From: Cryptomeria japonica | Lineage: Eukaryota; Streptophyta; Pinopsida; Cupressales; Cupressaceae | Assembly (NCBI RefSeq): GCF_030272615.1 | Contig: NC_081410.1 | Span: 505,375,442 to 505,439,441 of the forward strand | DNA length: 64,000 nt | Direction: 5' to 3' | In this document: in pieces, positions 22,664 through 34,029 of the stretch | Layout of the letters: every line of letters starts with the position of its first letter | Position numbering within the stretch: the stretch's first letter is position 1 | Made by a program: the position numbers and the translations under genes | Notes under the pieces: generated by a model | What the model was told of the DNA's origin: nothing | The model's database searches: none | Seen by the model: the letters and a program-made list of their open reading frames with translations, nothing else

Positions 22664-25600
22664 TTAGTTACCATTTGGTGGTGGCAACTGGTCAAAAATG
22701 GATTTGTACTTTGTTCGGGCATTGGTGAGAGCAGTAGAGAGGGCATCCTTAACACTGTCCATGAGTGAATTCTGAGCTATAATGTCAGCTAATAGTGAAA
22801 TGAGTCCATCTAAGGTGCTTCCCTCTTGTTGAGTGGATAGGGAGGTAGATTTGTTGATCTATTCTTGGATGGAGGAAAGATGAGGAATGAATAATGTTTG
22901 AAGTGTCATTATGTCCATCCTTATCTTGTGCTCTTCATTCCTGAGTTCCAATTGTTGAGCCATGAGCTTTTGTAACTTTGTATAAAAATTCTGAATGGAA
23001 TTTGGCTCAGTGGTCAACTTATTTGAGAGATCGATGATCTCTTTCTCAATCACTTTAGTTTTATTCTTGATATCTTTAATGAATAAAGAAAATGTATAGA
23101 GTTTCTGAAATAAATAAAGAATGTGCTTGAGTTGAGGGGTCAACTCAGCAATAAATTTGACAAGTTTAACTTTGCCAATAGCAATAGCTTTTTGTACCTC
23201 TTCAATCATTTTAGCAGTGAGCTCCTTGTCCTTCAACTTGCTCAAATATTTAGATGCATCTACTCCAGATGTCTCTATCTTGGTTAGGAGTTCATCCAGT
23301 TGAATGTGGATGGCGACATCTTTTGTCACGGTTGCTTCAAGTAGCATATCAGTTAAGAGTGCTTTCACCTTCTGAAGTAATTTATTTTTCTTTTGAATAG
23401 CCATTTGCTTCTCCTGTTCAACTTTGGCTTTGCATAGTTCACCGAATTCAATGAGTGCTTGCCCCTTTAATTTGGATATATCTACATTGGGCAACACTAT
23501 TGATTTTGACAAATCTAATTTGAAACTATGCTTTTTCATTTTCTTTTCTTTACCTTTCATTGGTTGAACTAAAACAATGGCTTGTGAGGCTTGCTGACCC
23601 TTGGTAGGTTGCTCGGTAGAGGCAACACTTTGGTCGGTTTATTTAGCCTCTGTAGTGTCCTTTGGTGTCTCTGAGCTTGGTGTCTTGGTTGTAACATTTT
23701 CAGTGCTAGAGAGAGCTTGAGAGGTCTGTTCTTGAGAAGTACCTTCTCCTGCTGTTGACTTGTGACCTTCGATGCCTTGTTTCGTATCCTGAGGGACCTC
23801 AATTGAGATAGGCCAATTGACCGAAGGATTGGGCTGGACTTGTTCCAAAACTGATTCACTGGATACAAGTTGGGCATAAGCATTCCCTTCTATCATTTCC
23901 TTTTCAGGTGCCTCGGTATCCATGATGTCTTCATCTACTTGTATGGTGTCAGCAGGGTCTTGCTCGGTGACATCAACTATTTCAACTTTAGCTTGCTCAC
24001 CAGCATTGTTGATTCAAAATATTTCCTGCTATTTTTCTTTGGTCTCATTCTCTACATCCAAGTAAAGGCCATTCATCAATTTCAAGGCTCTTTGCTTGAC
24101 TAGGAATTTTGTGTGGCAGTTTTTCAGATGTTCGGTCTTTCTCTCATCTGTTTCTCTAAGTCCATTGCATACTTCCACCTATTGTCAATAGGCAAATATA
24201 ATTCATTTGGAAGAGATTTACATACTTCCAATGGGACCAATCAGAATTTCAATAGTGTGCAGATGACAACTTCTTCTATTTGTCTCTTTTCATCATCAGA
24301 TCTGGATTCACATTTTAAATATTTGAATGATCCAAATCCACCATATTGCTTCAGATTAGCACATAAATTTTCAACACTATGTATATTTATCTTTGTACTC
24401 TTGACAATCCAAATTTTTTTTTTGTCTTCGGATTTAGTATCACTAGACTCTTTAGTCAAAATGAGTCTACGAGTAGATTTCTTGTAAGTTTTTGTTACCT
24501 TGGGTGCGGCAACATTCTTTGGTTTCTTACTCTGTGATGCTGTAGATGCTCTTGTGTTAGGTCGCTTTGCTGGAGGAGTCGATGATACTTTGGATGTATC
24601 CTATTTCTTTCTTTTCAAAACTTTCCCTTTAGGCAATTCGGTGCTTAGTGTTATAGCTACCTCTTGGGCTTCAGATTCCTTTTCGGTGATGGCTATAGTG
24701 CCCTTGATAGGTGTGGAGGAATAACCTTCTCCAAATTTCTCTGTTAATGCCTTGATCATTTTTGTTGCCTTCCTTGTAGCTTTGGGTACTACAATGCTCA
24801 TTTTTACTTTTTCCTTCAGTTCTTCATATGTTCCATACCTCAGCTTGGTAGCATGCCTTGGTAATGTAAGAAAAGAATCTATCTGTTGTTGTGTGATGTG
24901 AAAATCAATCTCATAACCCATAGGTGGCAAAGATTGAGTTCTCGGTTCCACAACATTAACATAGTAGTAATCAGTGTCCACTTCAAAACATATGTCATCC
25001 TTGTATTTCTCCACTAACTTGGGTGGAATTCTATATCTGTTATGCATCTTCTCCTGAAACTTGCTGAAATAATCATCCATAATATCATTAAAATTATCAC
25101 CTAGCTTCTTGATGAAGTCATTGATTTGATGGGTGATTGGTCGGTGTAGTTCCCAAACAACTTTACCGATTGATGGAAAGAATTTTTCAAAAGAGAAAAA
25201 CATGCATACCAAAAGTGATCCAAATTTTAGTGTATTAGCTGAATTGTTCTTCTTTGGCTTCCTTATGGTATTGAGATTCTCAAACAGGTTTTTCAACAAT
25301 ACCTCACATAAATCAATTTTCATGCCTTTCTTCACAATTTTATATGCTAAGTCGACTGCTGCACAGGGTACACTGTTTTCCCTTGCTGATTGGAAGAAAC
25401 AATAACCTATTACTCTAATGGAAAAATTTAGCTCTGCATCAGTGACATTGTTCAATTTCAGTCCCCTGCAATCAGATTCTACTCCGGTTAAACTGATCAA
25501 TTCCTTCTATGATATCATTTTTTGAGCTTGGGCATGATCATAAATAGGGTAACCGGTGATCAAATGAATGATTTCCTTGGTGATCTTAAATGGTTTCTCT

Positions 25601-25962
25601 TCTAGCCACATGAAGTCATCATGAACTTTGCTCAGAACAAACTTGACCCATTGGGGTTTGAAGACACGGGCATAGGTTAGGGCTTCGTTCAATCCCTTGA
25701 TTTTGATGTGTTCATATTTGCTATCCATTTTACCATTGGTACACAACTCATCATATGTGTCTTTGATCTCAACATGACCTAGTTCTTCAACTTGACATTT
25801 AGTAAAGAATCTCACATCCTCGACTAATAAAACTCTATCCGGAATGAGTGAAAATGCATTTTTGTCATCCGGTTCAGATGCAATTTTGGGAATTAAAGAG
25901 TATTTCAGTGAGGGCTTTTCGATGTTCTCAACAACAACGGGATTCTGGGTCTTAGGCACCAT
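22664..25962 (-). pseudogene. E2 ORF2: unknown ~1,100-codon protein
   Basis: Homologous to E1 ORF2 over its whole length. ATG at 25962; the frame holds to about 24240 with a TAG near 25504, then shifts by one before 23923 and continues to the TAA at 22664 with further stops (for example near 23640 and 22860). The N-terminal 450 residues are the better preserved part and have Gln where E1 has stops. Motifs: LITGYPIYDHAQAQ, SLTGVESDCRGLKL, IDLCEVLLKNLFENL, YYVNVVEPRTQSLPPMGYEI. The C-terminal third is Lys/Glu/Leu-rich with probable coiled coil (LLTKIETSGVDASKYLSKL). Function unknown. Co-conservation with gag in two insertions argues it is part of the element, not a chance capture. Confidence 0.72.
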
Positions 25963-26469
25963 TGCAGATTTCAGATAAATACTAACAAAAGATCCTTAGG
26001 GTTTGAAGACCTTCAAACGACAGATGCTTTCTACTTAGAAAATAATAACAACTGGATATGATTGGTAAACTATCTTGATAATGTGTTGTGATTGATGTAA
26101 ATACCTTTGAATTTTCTTCAGAGGAGGTTTGATCGCCTTTGATTCGCTTTGCTCTGCTTTCTTGAAAACTTGGTGAGTGAAAAATGATCGCGCAATAGCT
26201 TTAAGTATTCATTATACCTCATCGGGCTTCGTGCAGTTAGGTTAGAAAACATTAAATGCACTCGGTACCACTACTTCCCTTTTTATGCTTTTATCAAGTA
26301 GCCAGACTTCCTGCATTTACCGACTTGATAGGCTTCCAAAAGACTTTGATAAATTTTAAATTTTCTAATGCATCTTTAATTATGCAGATTTTGAATTAAG
26401 TACAAAATGAAATAGGAACTGTTAAGATTTGACCTTTGAGATAATGCAGTCCATTCATACCTTTATCGA
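25963..26469 (-). other. E2 spacer between ORF2 and gag-like frame
   Basis: Counterpart of 3732-4259. No reading frame; diverged from E1 but alignable. Confidence 0.5.
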
Positions 26470-27822
26470 TTAATTTGGAATAGGTGCACCTAACTTGGTA
26501 GGTAAGGTGCTTTCTTCATTTGACACAATTTCTTTCTTTTTCCAAATCATTTGTAATTTGCCTTTTATTTCCTCAGTGTCTCCTCTAGGTTGATCTCTGC
26601 AATCTCTAGCCAAGTGTCCAACTTTGTGACAATGAAAACATGCCATACCAGGATTTTTCCATGATCTTCGGTTGTTCATTCTAAACCTTATAAAGCAGTT
26701 GGTACTTATATGTCCATATCTTCCACAACATTCACACCATATCCTTGTATTGTAATCCCATGGTACTACAGAATATTGTCAGTAAGGATCTGTGTGAGTT
26801 CGGTAGTCTCTAGTATTTGCTCAGTGTGTAGACCACATATAGTTTTTCTGCTTAAACCAACACTCCTCGGTACTATGTCCATATCTATTGCATTTTTTAC
26901 AAAACCCTTTGAATTTTGCCTTCTTATAATTGCTAGTAGACTTTGTCCTACATTGGTTAGATGTGTGACCATATTTATTGCAATTGTGACAATAACCATT
27001 AGACCTGGTGACATTCGGTTGCTTACCTTTTCTGATTTGGCATATGTTAGCAGTGTGACCTTGTTTTCCACAGTAGTTGCAAACAGGCTTCTTTACTTTG
27101 ATATTCTTCTTAGTTCCAGCTTGCTTTAATGATTCTCCTTTCTCGGTTGTATGAATTCCCTTCTCGGTAGAGTCTTTTCCTTTGTAACCGAGTCCTGCTT
27201 CTTTGTTGGGTCTTCTGGTATTCAGTTGCTCATCCAACATCTTTGATGCTTCATAACTCTTTTTCAGTGTTTCCTTAGATTTCTTTTCTGTTTCAAGTTC
27301 ATTGGTCAACCTTGATACTTCAAGTTTCAATACTTGATTCTCATCATCTTTTAGATTTGCTTCATGATATGCATAGCCCAATTGATCTGACAGATTTTGT
27401 TGAATCCCAGTCAACCTTGTGATTTCATCATTCTTTTCAGATACTAATGCTTCAAGCTATTGTTTTTCTCTTTCTAGATCTCTTACTTTATCCTTAGCTG
27501 TCCTTAATGCATCAAGATTCTCAGTCATCTGTGTGCTGAAATGTTCATGTCCTCTTTTCATTGCTTTTAGCTGACCAGTCAGTGCTTTGTTCTTCTCCTT
27601 TAGTTCTTCAATCATCTCTTCAGTCTCTTCAGATATACTATTCTCAGATGATGTTTCAATTTGTTCCACTAACTCTTGAGAGTCCTGCAAATCATTAGAT
27701 AATCTCCTTCTAACTTTTAATGATTTTTACATTTGTCTTTGCATGTCTGTGATCACTTGATTAACATGATCCAACTCTTCTTGCAGATACACAATTCTCC
27801 GAGATTGTTTATAGCCTTCCAT
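26470..27822 (-). pseudogene. E2 gag-like protein with five CCHC knuckles
   Basis: One frame from ATG 27822 to 26470 with stops near 27730, 27457 and 26821. After an N-terminal coiled coil the knuckles are CNYCGKQGHTANIC, CHNCNKYGHTSNQC, CKKCNRYGHSTEEC, CECCGRYGHISTNC and CFHCHKVGHLARDC. All five have the full CX2CX4HX4C spacing, which is unusually many for a plant LTR-element gag. The frame is also open upstream through the primer site into the LTR to 28038. Where E1 has stops E2 often has Gln, and vice versa, so the family protein can be read by comparing both. Confidence 0.78.
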
Positions 27823-27870
27823 TGATAAGATCTTTCTCTTTAGGTTGTTAAACCTTTTTCCAAGATTCAA

Positions 27871-27882
27871 GCTCTGATACCA
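27871..27882 (-). other. E2 primer-binding site
   Basis: Plus strand GCTCTGATACCA, the complement of TGGTATCAGAGC, two bases inside the LTR boundary. Confidence 0.93.
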
Positions 27883-27884
27883 AT

Positions 27885-29061
27885 TGTTAGGCCAAATATG
27901 GAAAGCTAATGTACTGAGAGGGGAGGGGTGAATTAGTACTTCAAATCCTTTTATTAACAATATCTTTACTGTTATGCATAAACCATAAACTGATGTAACA
28001 TAACATAAAGCTAAAACAAATAAATAACAATCATACATGATTCACTCCATAACACATATTTTGGTTACGCAGAAACTCTTGGTTAGAGAGAAAAACTGCG
28101 ATGGGAATGGCACCCACAACTTCACTACTGCAATAATAAAGGTTGCTCAGTTAGAGCTACATGTTCAGCTATTTCTGATAGCTTATCCTGCTAGAAGTAT
28201 CAAGATCGTTAGATCTACCTTGCTAAAGGATTTTACAACACTTAAACTAAATGCTGCACCTGGTTAAAGGATTTACAATTTATAGACTTTGTTAGAGTCT
28301 TTTTACCCTGTTAAAGGTTTCTTACAACTTCAAAATATTACAATAAAATCTTTACAAATATCTGCAACTTTACATCTGGAATGTTATAGCAGATTCTATG
28401 TGCTCAAAATGAGATTACCTTGCTTATAGCATACCTCGATAACCCATAGAATAACTCGGTAAACCCTTCTGTTTACTCTGTTCTTTGACTGTTCTATGAA
28501 ATCCTTCTCGGTGATCTCTGTGTCTCTGTAACAGTCATAACATTCAGTGCTTTCTTATGTATCACACATGTCTTGCTTCATACACCTCTTTGTATTCTTA
28601 TCTGATCTCAATCCATGCTATATAAATAGATCTCTTATGTCGGTGATTAGGTTCATTGCTTCGATCTTACAAACATGATTTATCGAATGAATAACTATAA
28701 AAAATATTTTATTGTTTAGATGACCTCAAAATCATACACAATCTTTAAGTGCAATTTCCAATGTGATAATGGTTCTATGTTCCTTGATCTTGTAACACGT
28801 TTTCCCATGTGAGTCTAGATTCAATGAATCTAGTAACACGTTTCACTAAGTATATATCAACTCGGTGTATCATTTTTCTGCTCGGTAGACATGGAATGTT
28901 ACTCGGTAGACAGCTTGGTGAATACTGGGCTCTGTGACTACTTTCTTCTATAACTGACTATTCTATGCATACCGGCTGAATGTTTCGGTAGTAGGAACCG
29001 ATTAGAATATATAGAATGACTTTGGATATAAAACTAATGGCAACTATAATAAGTAGTAACA
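27885..29061 (-). repeat. E2 5' LTR (1,177 bases)
   Basis: Plus strand TGTTAGG...GTAACA. It contains CTATATAAATAGATC near 28619, a good TATA candidate for minus-strand transcription. It is complete relative to the E1 3' LTR and provides the segment deleted from the other E2 LTR. Confidence 0.9.
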
Positions 29062-29401
29062 ATGATGTTGTCTTCATGATGATGCTGGAAGGGAATTAGC
29101 TAAGTTGGCCAAGCCTATAGGTATTGAATCCAATAATAAAGAAGAAATTTTAGCTTTAGTTGAAGGCCTTGTCTTATGTCAAAACATGGGTACTGGTAAG
29201 CTTTCCATAGAAGGAGACTCGACTATTATTATCAATGACCTAAGAAAAGGTTTTCTTCCTAATTGGAAGCTAAATGCGATTTTATCAAGGGCTCTAAGCC
29301 TTCTTAAGGTATTCAAGAAAACAACCTTCAATCATATCTATAGAGAAGGTAACTCTAGGGCGGATGAATTAGCTAATGCAGGGGTGATGGGCGATTTCTA
29401 A
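29062..29401 (+). pseudogene. LINE RNase H, continued after E2
   Basis: Starts in the target duplication and continues the RNase H fold: HDDAGRELAKLAKPIGIESN, then EILALVEGL (catalytic Glu), LSIEGDSTIIIN (Asp) and NSRADELANAG (last catalytic Asp region), ending TAA 29401. With the D of FDGASHGNPG left of E2, all four acidic positions of plant LINE RNase H are present. Confidence 0.87.
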
Positions 29402-29756
29402 GTTAGGATAGGGCCCTTCATATTGTCCTAATAGCCTAATGTAATGTTTAGATTTCTTAGGTTTTCTGTTCTTCGAGAGTCAGGATCTTGGTACCTCTTT
29501 AAGGATTCTTCCTGTGAACCATGCTACCCCTTTAGAATGAAGATTGGTATGTTAGGATCAGATGGTAAGGGCTAGGCTTCAGATAGTAGATAAAAATTCT
29601 CCATTTTAGATGACTGTCCCAAATCCATCTCTGAGATCTTTGCTATGTTTTAGTTTCAATTTCCATATAAACAGGGATAAGCTGGAGATTTGAGCAGGGT
29701 CTACTTTATTTTTTGATTGTGGATATTTGTCATGGTCTGGTATTAATTCTCACAGA
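29402..29756 (+). other. LINE 3' untranslated sequence
   Basis: No frame. Directly follows the ORF2 stop and runs into dinucleotide repeat. No poly(A) is found here. Confidence 0.5.
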
Positions 29757-30097
29757 GTCATTTGTATATGTGCATATATATATATATATGTATATACATA
29801 AATAACTATATATATGTATATACATATTCATATATATACACAAATATATATTTTCTCAGATCTTCTAATACCCGCATATATACATATATATATATATAGG
29901 TACATATGTATATATGTATATATATATGTGTGTATATTAATATATATATACCCTGGTTCTATCCCCCCCCCATTGCCATCACTTTTCAAGGGGTTTTTTA
30001 TGAGGCACCAGATGCCCTGGTAAAGCATTTGTGCTTGTCTTTCACCCTTTCATGAGGGTCAAGTAGTATATGTATATATATATGTACATATGGATAT

Positions 30098-30196
<99 letters not shown>

Positions 30197-30318
30197 CATA
30201 TCTATGTATGTATGTATGGGTATATATATATTAATATGCATATATATATATATATAGACATACATACATACATATATATATAGACACACACATATATATA
30301 GATATACTCTTATGTACA
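29757..30318. repeat. Compound TATG/TACA and (CA)n microsatellite
   Basis: Two AT-rich arrays (about 29772-29955 and 30066-30315) around a short non-repetitive stretch (29956-30060). The second contains a pure (CA)n tract at 30099-30188, 45 units. Tyr/Ile- and Cys/Val-only frames here are artefacts. Confidence 0.95.
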
Positions 30319-30587
30319 TGTATTTATCCAAACTAAGCCTTAGGCTAGTCTTGGAAATCGATTTCTACAAAACGATGGGGTAATAATTACTTTAAATGAC
30401 AGAGGGAGTATAATTAATGAGTACATCAAGTGACTCTAGTATAATTATGTAGGAGCCACCTCACTAGCAATCATGTGAATTGATGGTTCTCTATGATCAG
30501 TACTTGGATTTTCCCTTTATATACATTGGTATATAGGATGTATTTTTCCAAGGAAGGTTTCAAGATTTTGTGTTGAGTACTCTATCA

Positions 30588-31319
30588 ATGGAGTTGAATA
30601 TCAAACTGGTATCGGCTAGTGATAACAGGCTCATGGCTTTTCGTGGTGAAATTAAGGCAAAAATATGGTATAGGGTCCTCAAGGATGTTGACGACTTCAC
30701 CCTCAAGGCAATTCAAGTAATCATGGGGGAATAACACTTTAGTCAAGAATTTTGCTACAGGGTTAATTGTGACATCCCTGCAGAATTCTCGGCCATCTTG
30801 CTGCGAGCAGACATTTGCAAAAATGAGGTAATTCTCCTTGGAGTAATGGTTTTTAAGAAGGAATTTTTAGGCCTCTTTGAGATAGCTATTGGTAGTATAG
30901 ATGGAAGGCGTATGATCCCCTTTCCAGAATATTATGGCAAGAAGGAGGACTATATTACCAGGAGGCCAGTGTTAATGGTGAGGAATGTAGCCAAATTCAA
31001 TGAATGCATGCCTGTGATCTGTAGAAATGCGGATTTCCTGCTAAAATGGCTTCACATTAAGGAAACCCTATATCCGAATTGGTGGATTGACTATCTTAAG
31101 GAAGAAGGGTACAAGACCCCTGCACCTGCATATGATATCCCTATGGATAAAATTCAAGTGCTCCCATCGATAATTATCAAAGCCATGTGGGTAAAAGGCA
31201 TGAACATAGATGATATGGGGGCCTCTAGTAGCTGTGCAGAGCCAAGTCGAACTGGGAAAAGAACCCCGCACTCGGCTGTAGAGGATGTCGTGGACCTATC
31301 AAACATGGAAGAGGATTAA
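30588..31319 (+). pseudogene. Unidentified ORF, ~243 codons with one internal stop
   Basis: From ATG 30588 (MELNIKLVSASDNRLMAFRG) the frame is open to TAA 31319 except for one TAA at 30732. The part after 30798 is open for 173 codons. The protein is mixed alpha/beta in composition, not low-complexity: IAIGSIDGRRMIPFPEYYGK, NADFLLKWLHIKETLYPNWW and VLPSIIIKAMWVKGMNID, with an acidic Ser-rich tail. It has no signal peptide, membrane segment, Cys/His cluster or known catalytic motif. It lies between the LINE RNase H and a LINE-like poly(A) tail, so it may be a 3' accessory frame of that LINE, part of another degraded element, or a captured gene fragment. I do not recognise the family. Confidence 0.5.
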
Positions 31320-32698
31320 TGGAGGTTCTCTGATAAGGGATAAGGGTTAACCAGATTACATAAGATTGTGTTTTGAGGAACTTAATCTCTTTTTGTAGTA
31401 ATAGACTCTCTTAGTATACTTTAAATAGACCCTTGTACAATATGGGGCTGAACTTCTTTTACTCTTAAAGACTATCAAGGATATATATTACTCTGATCTA
31501 TAAATATATGATATTACTAATTGGTATGTATCTGCAGAACTTTAGCTATCTCCTGGTTTTTAAGTAAATAAATATGAGGATTCAATTCCTTCCCGGTTAG
31601 ATGGAATTGACATATTATTAAGATTCATAGTAATATATATTGTTCTTGCTTCGGTGATGTTTAGTTTGAATTGATTCAAAGGGTAGGACTTCTGTGTATT
31701 GCCTCTTCTGTTTATATATATATATATATATTAATATATATATGTTTAATCTGTTTAGTCGGTTCCAAAATGCAGGCATTTTTTAGGCAAGGAGCCCAAA
31801 TCAGCAGAAGGGTTGGGAACCATGTGATGTTTTCATTTCTTTGCTAAGATCTCTAGCTAGGTTAATGATAGACCTTTGATGCTACTCTTTACATTGACTG
31901 AAAAAGCTCAATAGATTCGATCTCCAGTGTTAGGCTTAAAATAGCATGGAAACTGACTATTTTTCTGCTATGAATTTGTCATTATTGTTATATGCTCTGT
32001 CCTTCTAGGATATGGAGGAGGATAGGGGCGTCTTTTTTCTGTTAATACACCAGATTTAACATCTTGATCAATGTAGGCATTGTAAAGGTTCAATGGCATA
32101 TAGAAGAAAAATATGTCTCTGATACTGGTTTTGACATTATAATCATGATATGTTTTTACTCTGAAATATTTGGTTATTTCACCCCTCCTTCAGGTTGTTG
32201 TAGCCTTGATAATCTCTTATATTGATATTATAATAATAGTGACGTATGGTACCAAAATAAGAGATAAATCAGGATACAATATCCCTCATAGGCAGGGGAT
32301 TTTAGATATTTAGTATGGAAGTATAAATTTAATTAATTATTTACATTTTACTGATTAACAAGGCTTTCTAGAGCTACTGACAATGGTCTTAACTGTGAGG
32401 TGTGGTAAGGTGCTCTTTTTTGTAGAACTAAGGCACTCGACTGCTTCTAAAATGAGCTAGAAGATCAAGCAACAAGGCTCTGGCATTGGCATAATCCCGT
32501 TTTGTATGAAACATATGACATGGTTTACCTTAACAAAGAATTATAAAGAGGTCTGATCCCCAATGGATAAAGGTTGATCCTAAGATAATTCCATTTGATC
32601 TTGGAAACATATGTAACCAGGAATGCATGTCTCCTGGAATGTAAGCATTAGTATAGGTAAATTATGAATTGGATTTTCTGATCCATTATAGGATCTGG
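31320..32698. other. No gene seen
   Basis: AT-rich sequence with a short (TA)n at about 31715-31742 and no sustained frame. It may be 3' untranslated sequence of the same element that ends at 32821. Confidence 0.4.
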
Positions 32699-32821
32699 TC
32701 TAGACCGGAGGTTTTCTTCCCTCCATTCTTTCCTACCGGTGCCCACACAGAATGGAGGTGTATTACTCATTTTTAATAATAAAATTTCGGCTATGGACTT
32801 TTATCGATAAAAAAAAAAAAA
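32699..32821 (+). other. LINE-like 3' terminus with poly(A)
   Basis: A stretch ending AATAAAATTTCGGCTATGG, then TTTTATCG and an A-run (about 32809-32821). T-rich sequence plus AATAAAA before a terminal A-run is the usual look of plant LINE 3' ends. It could be the true end of the LINE whose RNase H stops at 29401, giving a 3.4-kb tail, or of a separate truncated copy. Confidence 0.5.
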
Positions 32822-33170
32822 TAGTTAAAAATATATTTTGCATTAAAGTTTCAAGTTATCAATATCCACAAAAGAATTGAAGAAAAATAGGTAAAATTTA
32901 CTATATAAAGTGTGACGCCTCGTATAACTTCAATTTCAACATTTTATCAGTAACTAAATCATTGTGTTTACTTTATAAGAAAGTATATTCAAATAATTTT
33001 TTAATTTTTTTTTAAATTACAAACATAAAATACACAAAAAAATATACGTTTTATTAGTTTACATCATTTCAAAATTCAAAACATATATTTCACTTTCTAT
33101 TGATTCAACTTCAAAAGTTGAATCAACATTGGCCATTTCCTTTATAGAAGTGTGACACAACTTTGTGCTT
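32822..33170. other. AT-rich spacer with a 12-base perfect hairpin
   Basis: No coding. 33100-33111 (TTGATTCAACTT) is the exact reverse complement of 33115-33126, with a 3-base loop. Confidence 0.6.
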
Positions 33171-33172
33171 TT

Positions 33173-33450
33173 ACCCATATATATATGTATGTATGTATGT
33201 ATATGTATATGTATATATTTGTATGTATACACACACACACACACGTGAAAACTAAAAAGATTTGTATTTGTATATACATATGTACATATGTACACATGTA
33301 TATATGTATATGTATATATATGTATATACATATATACATATATACATGTACACATGTATATATGTATATGTATATATATGTATATACATATATACATATA
33401 TACATGTACATATGTATATATGTATATATATGTATCAGCAAGAACAAATA
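33173..33450. repeat. TATG/TACA microsatellite with 58-base higher-order repeat
   Basis: Within the array, 33301-33358 is repeated almost exactly at 33359-33416, so the simple repeat has been duplicated as a larger unit. A short (CA)n lies near 33231-33243. Confidence 0.9.
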
Positions 33451-33506
33451 CATTATCAAGCCTGCTTGTTTTAGCCACCTATATTGATGTATCTATGTGC
33501 AATAAA

Positions 33507-33508
33507 GA

Positions 33509-33539
<31 letters not shown>

Positions 33540-33675
33540 CATATATACATATATGTACATATATGTATATATATATACATATGTATATATGTATATATGT
33601 ATATATGTATACATATATATATATGTATATATGTATATATATATATATACATATATGTACATATATGTATATATG

Positions 33676-33720
<45 letters not shown>
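33507..33720. repeat. Large AT-rich imperfect palindrome
   Basis: (AT)n at 33509-33535 leads into an arm at 33537-33578. Its reverse complement is 33633-33678 with a 4-base length difference, followed by (AT)n to about 33718. Landmarks GAAC (33537) and GTTC (33675) pair. The 54-base centre is itself TATG/TACA sequence able to pair. The arms could extend to about 70 bases each. Confidence 0.8.
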
Positions 33721-34029
33721 TATGTCACAGAATATGACGATTTTCATGGATGAGGTTTGAATTTAATCGAACTTCAAACTTTCATTAAAAAATCGTTCAA
33801 ATTCGACGATTTTCATGGACGTCATTTTTTTTATTAAAGTGAAAATTTAAAAAGCATTTTCTTAGGGTTTCTAAAAAGCGTTTAGGTTTTTTTTAAGACT
33901 TTTGGCGGATTTTTTCTATAAAGCACCACTATTCGCCTCTAAACACACAACTCAGCTCGCGGGTATTCTTGAATCTTTGTTGCGGGTATCTTCTACTAGG
34001 TTGCAGGTGACTGCAACTGCAACTGGGTT

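Larger units (their letters stand above)
21369..29061 (-). mobile_element. E2: second E-family element, inserted in LINE RNase H
   Basis: LTRs at 21369-22293 and 27885-29061, a primer site at 27871-27882 and polypurine tracts identify a minus-strand element collinear with E1. ATGATG occurs immediately left (21363-21368) and right (29062-29067), a 6-base target duplication (5 is the usual size, so one base may be chance). Joining the flanks restores the LINE RNase H frame apart from one TGA at the junction. This copy has both LTR ends, so it defines the family's termini as TGTT...AACA. Confidence 0.92.
15531..29756 (+). mobile_element. Plant LINE (L1-type), split by E2 at 21369-29061
   Basis: ORF1 with a DUF4283-like core is followed by ORF2 with endonuclease, RT, zf-RVT and RNase H, the order of plant L1-type LINEs. 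The element continues after E2 at 29062 with the rest of RNase H. The 5' end is placed after the (AC)n tract and before ATG 15556. The 3' end is uncertain: the sequence runs into microsatellite at about 29757, but a poly(A)-ended LINE-like tail lies at 32699-32821. No target duplication found. Confidence 0.85.

Noticed and set aside
29814-30331. Tyr/Ile- and Cys/Val-rich open frames
   Set aside because: Microsatellite translation.
33100-33126. Bacterial-type terminator
   Set aside because: The context is plant nuclear repeat DNA; the stem is AT-rich and not followed by a transcript end.
33059-33760. Many overlapping Tyr/Ile-rich frames on both strands
   Set aside because: Microsatellite and palindrome translation; no codon bias or motif.
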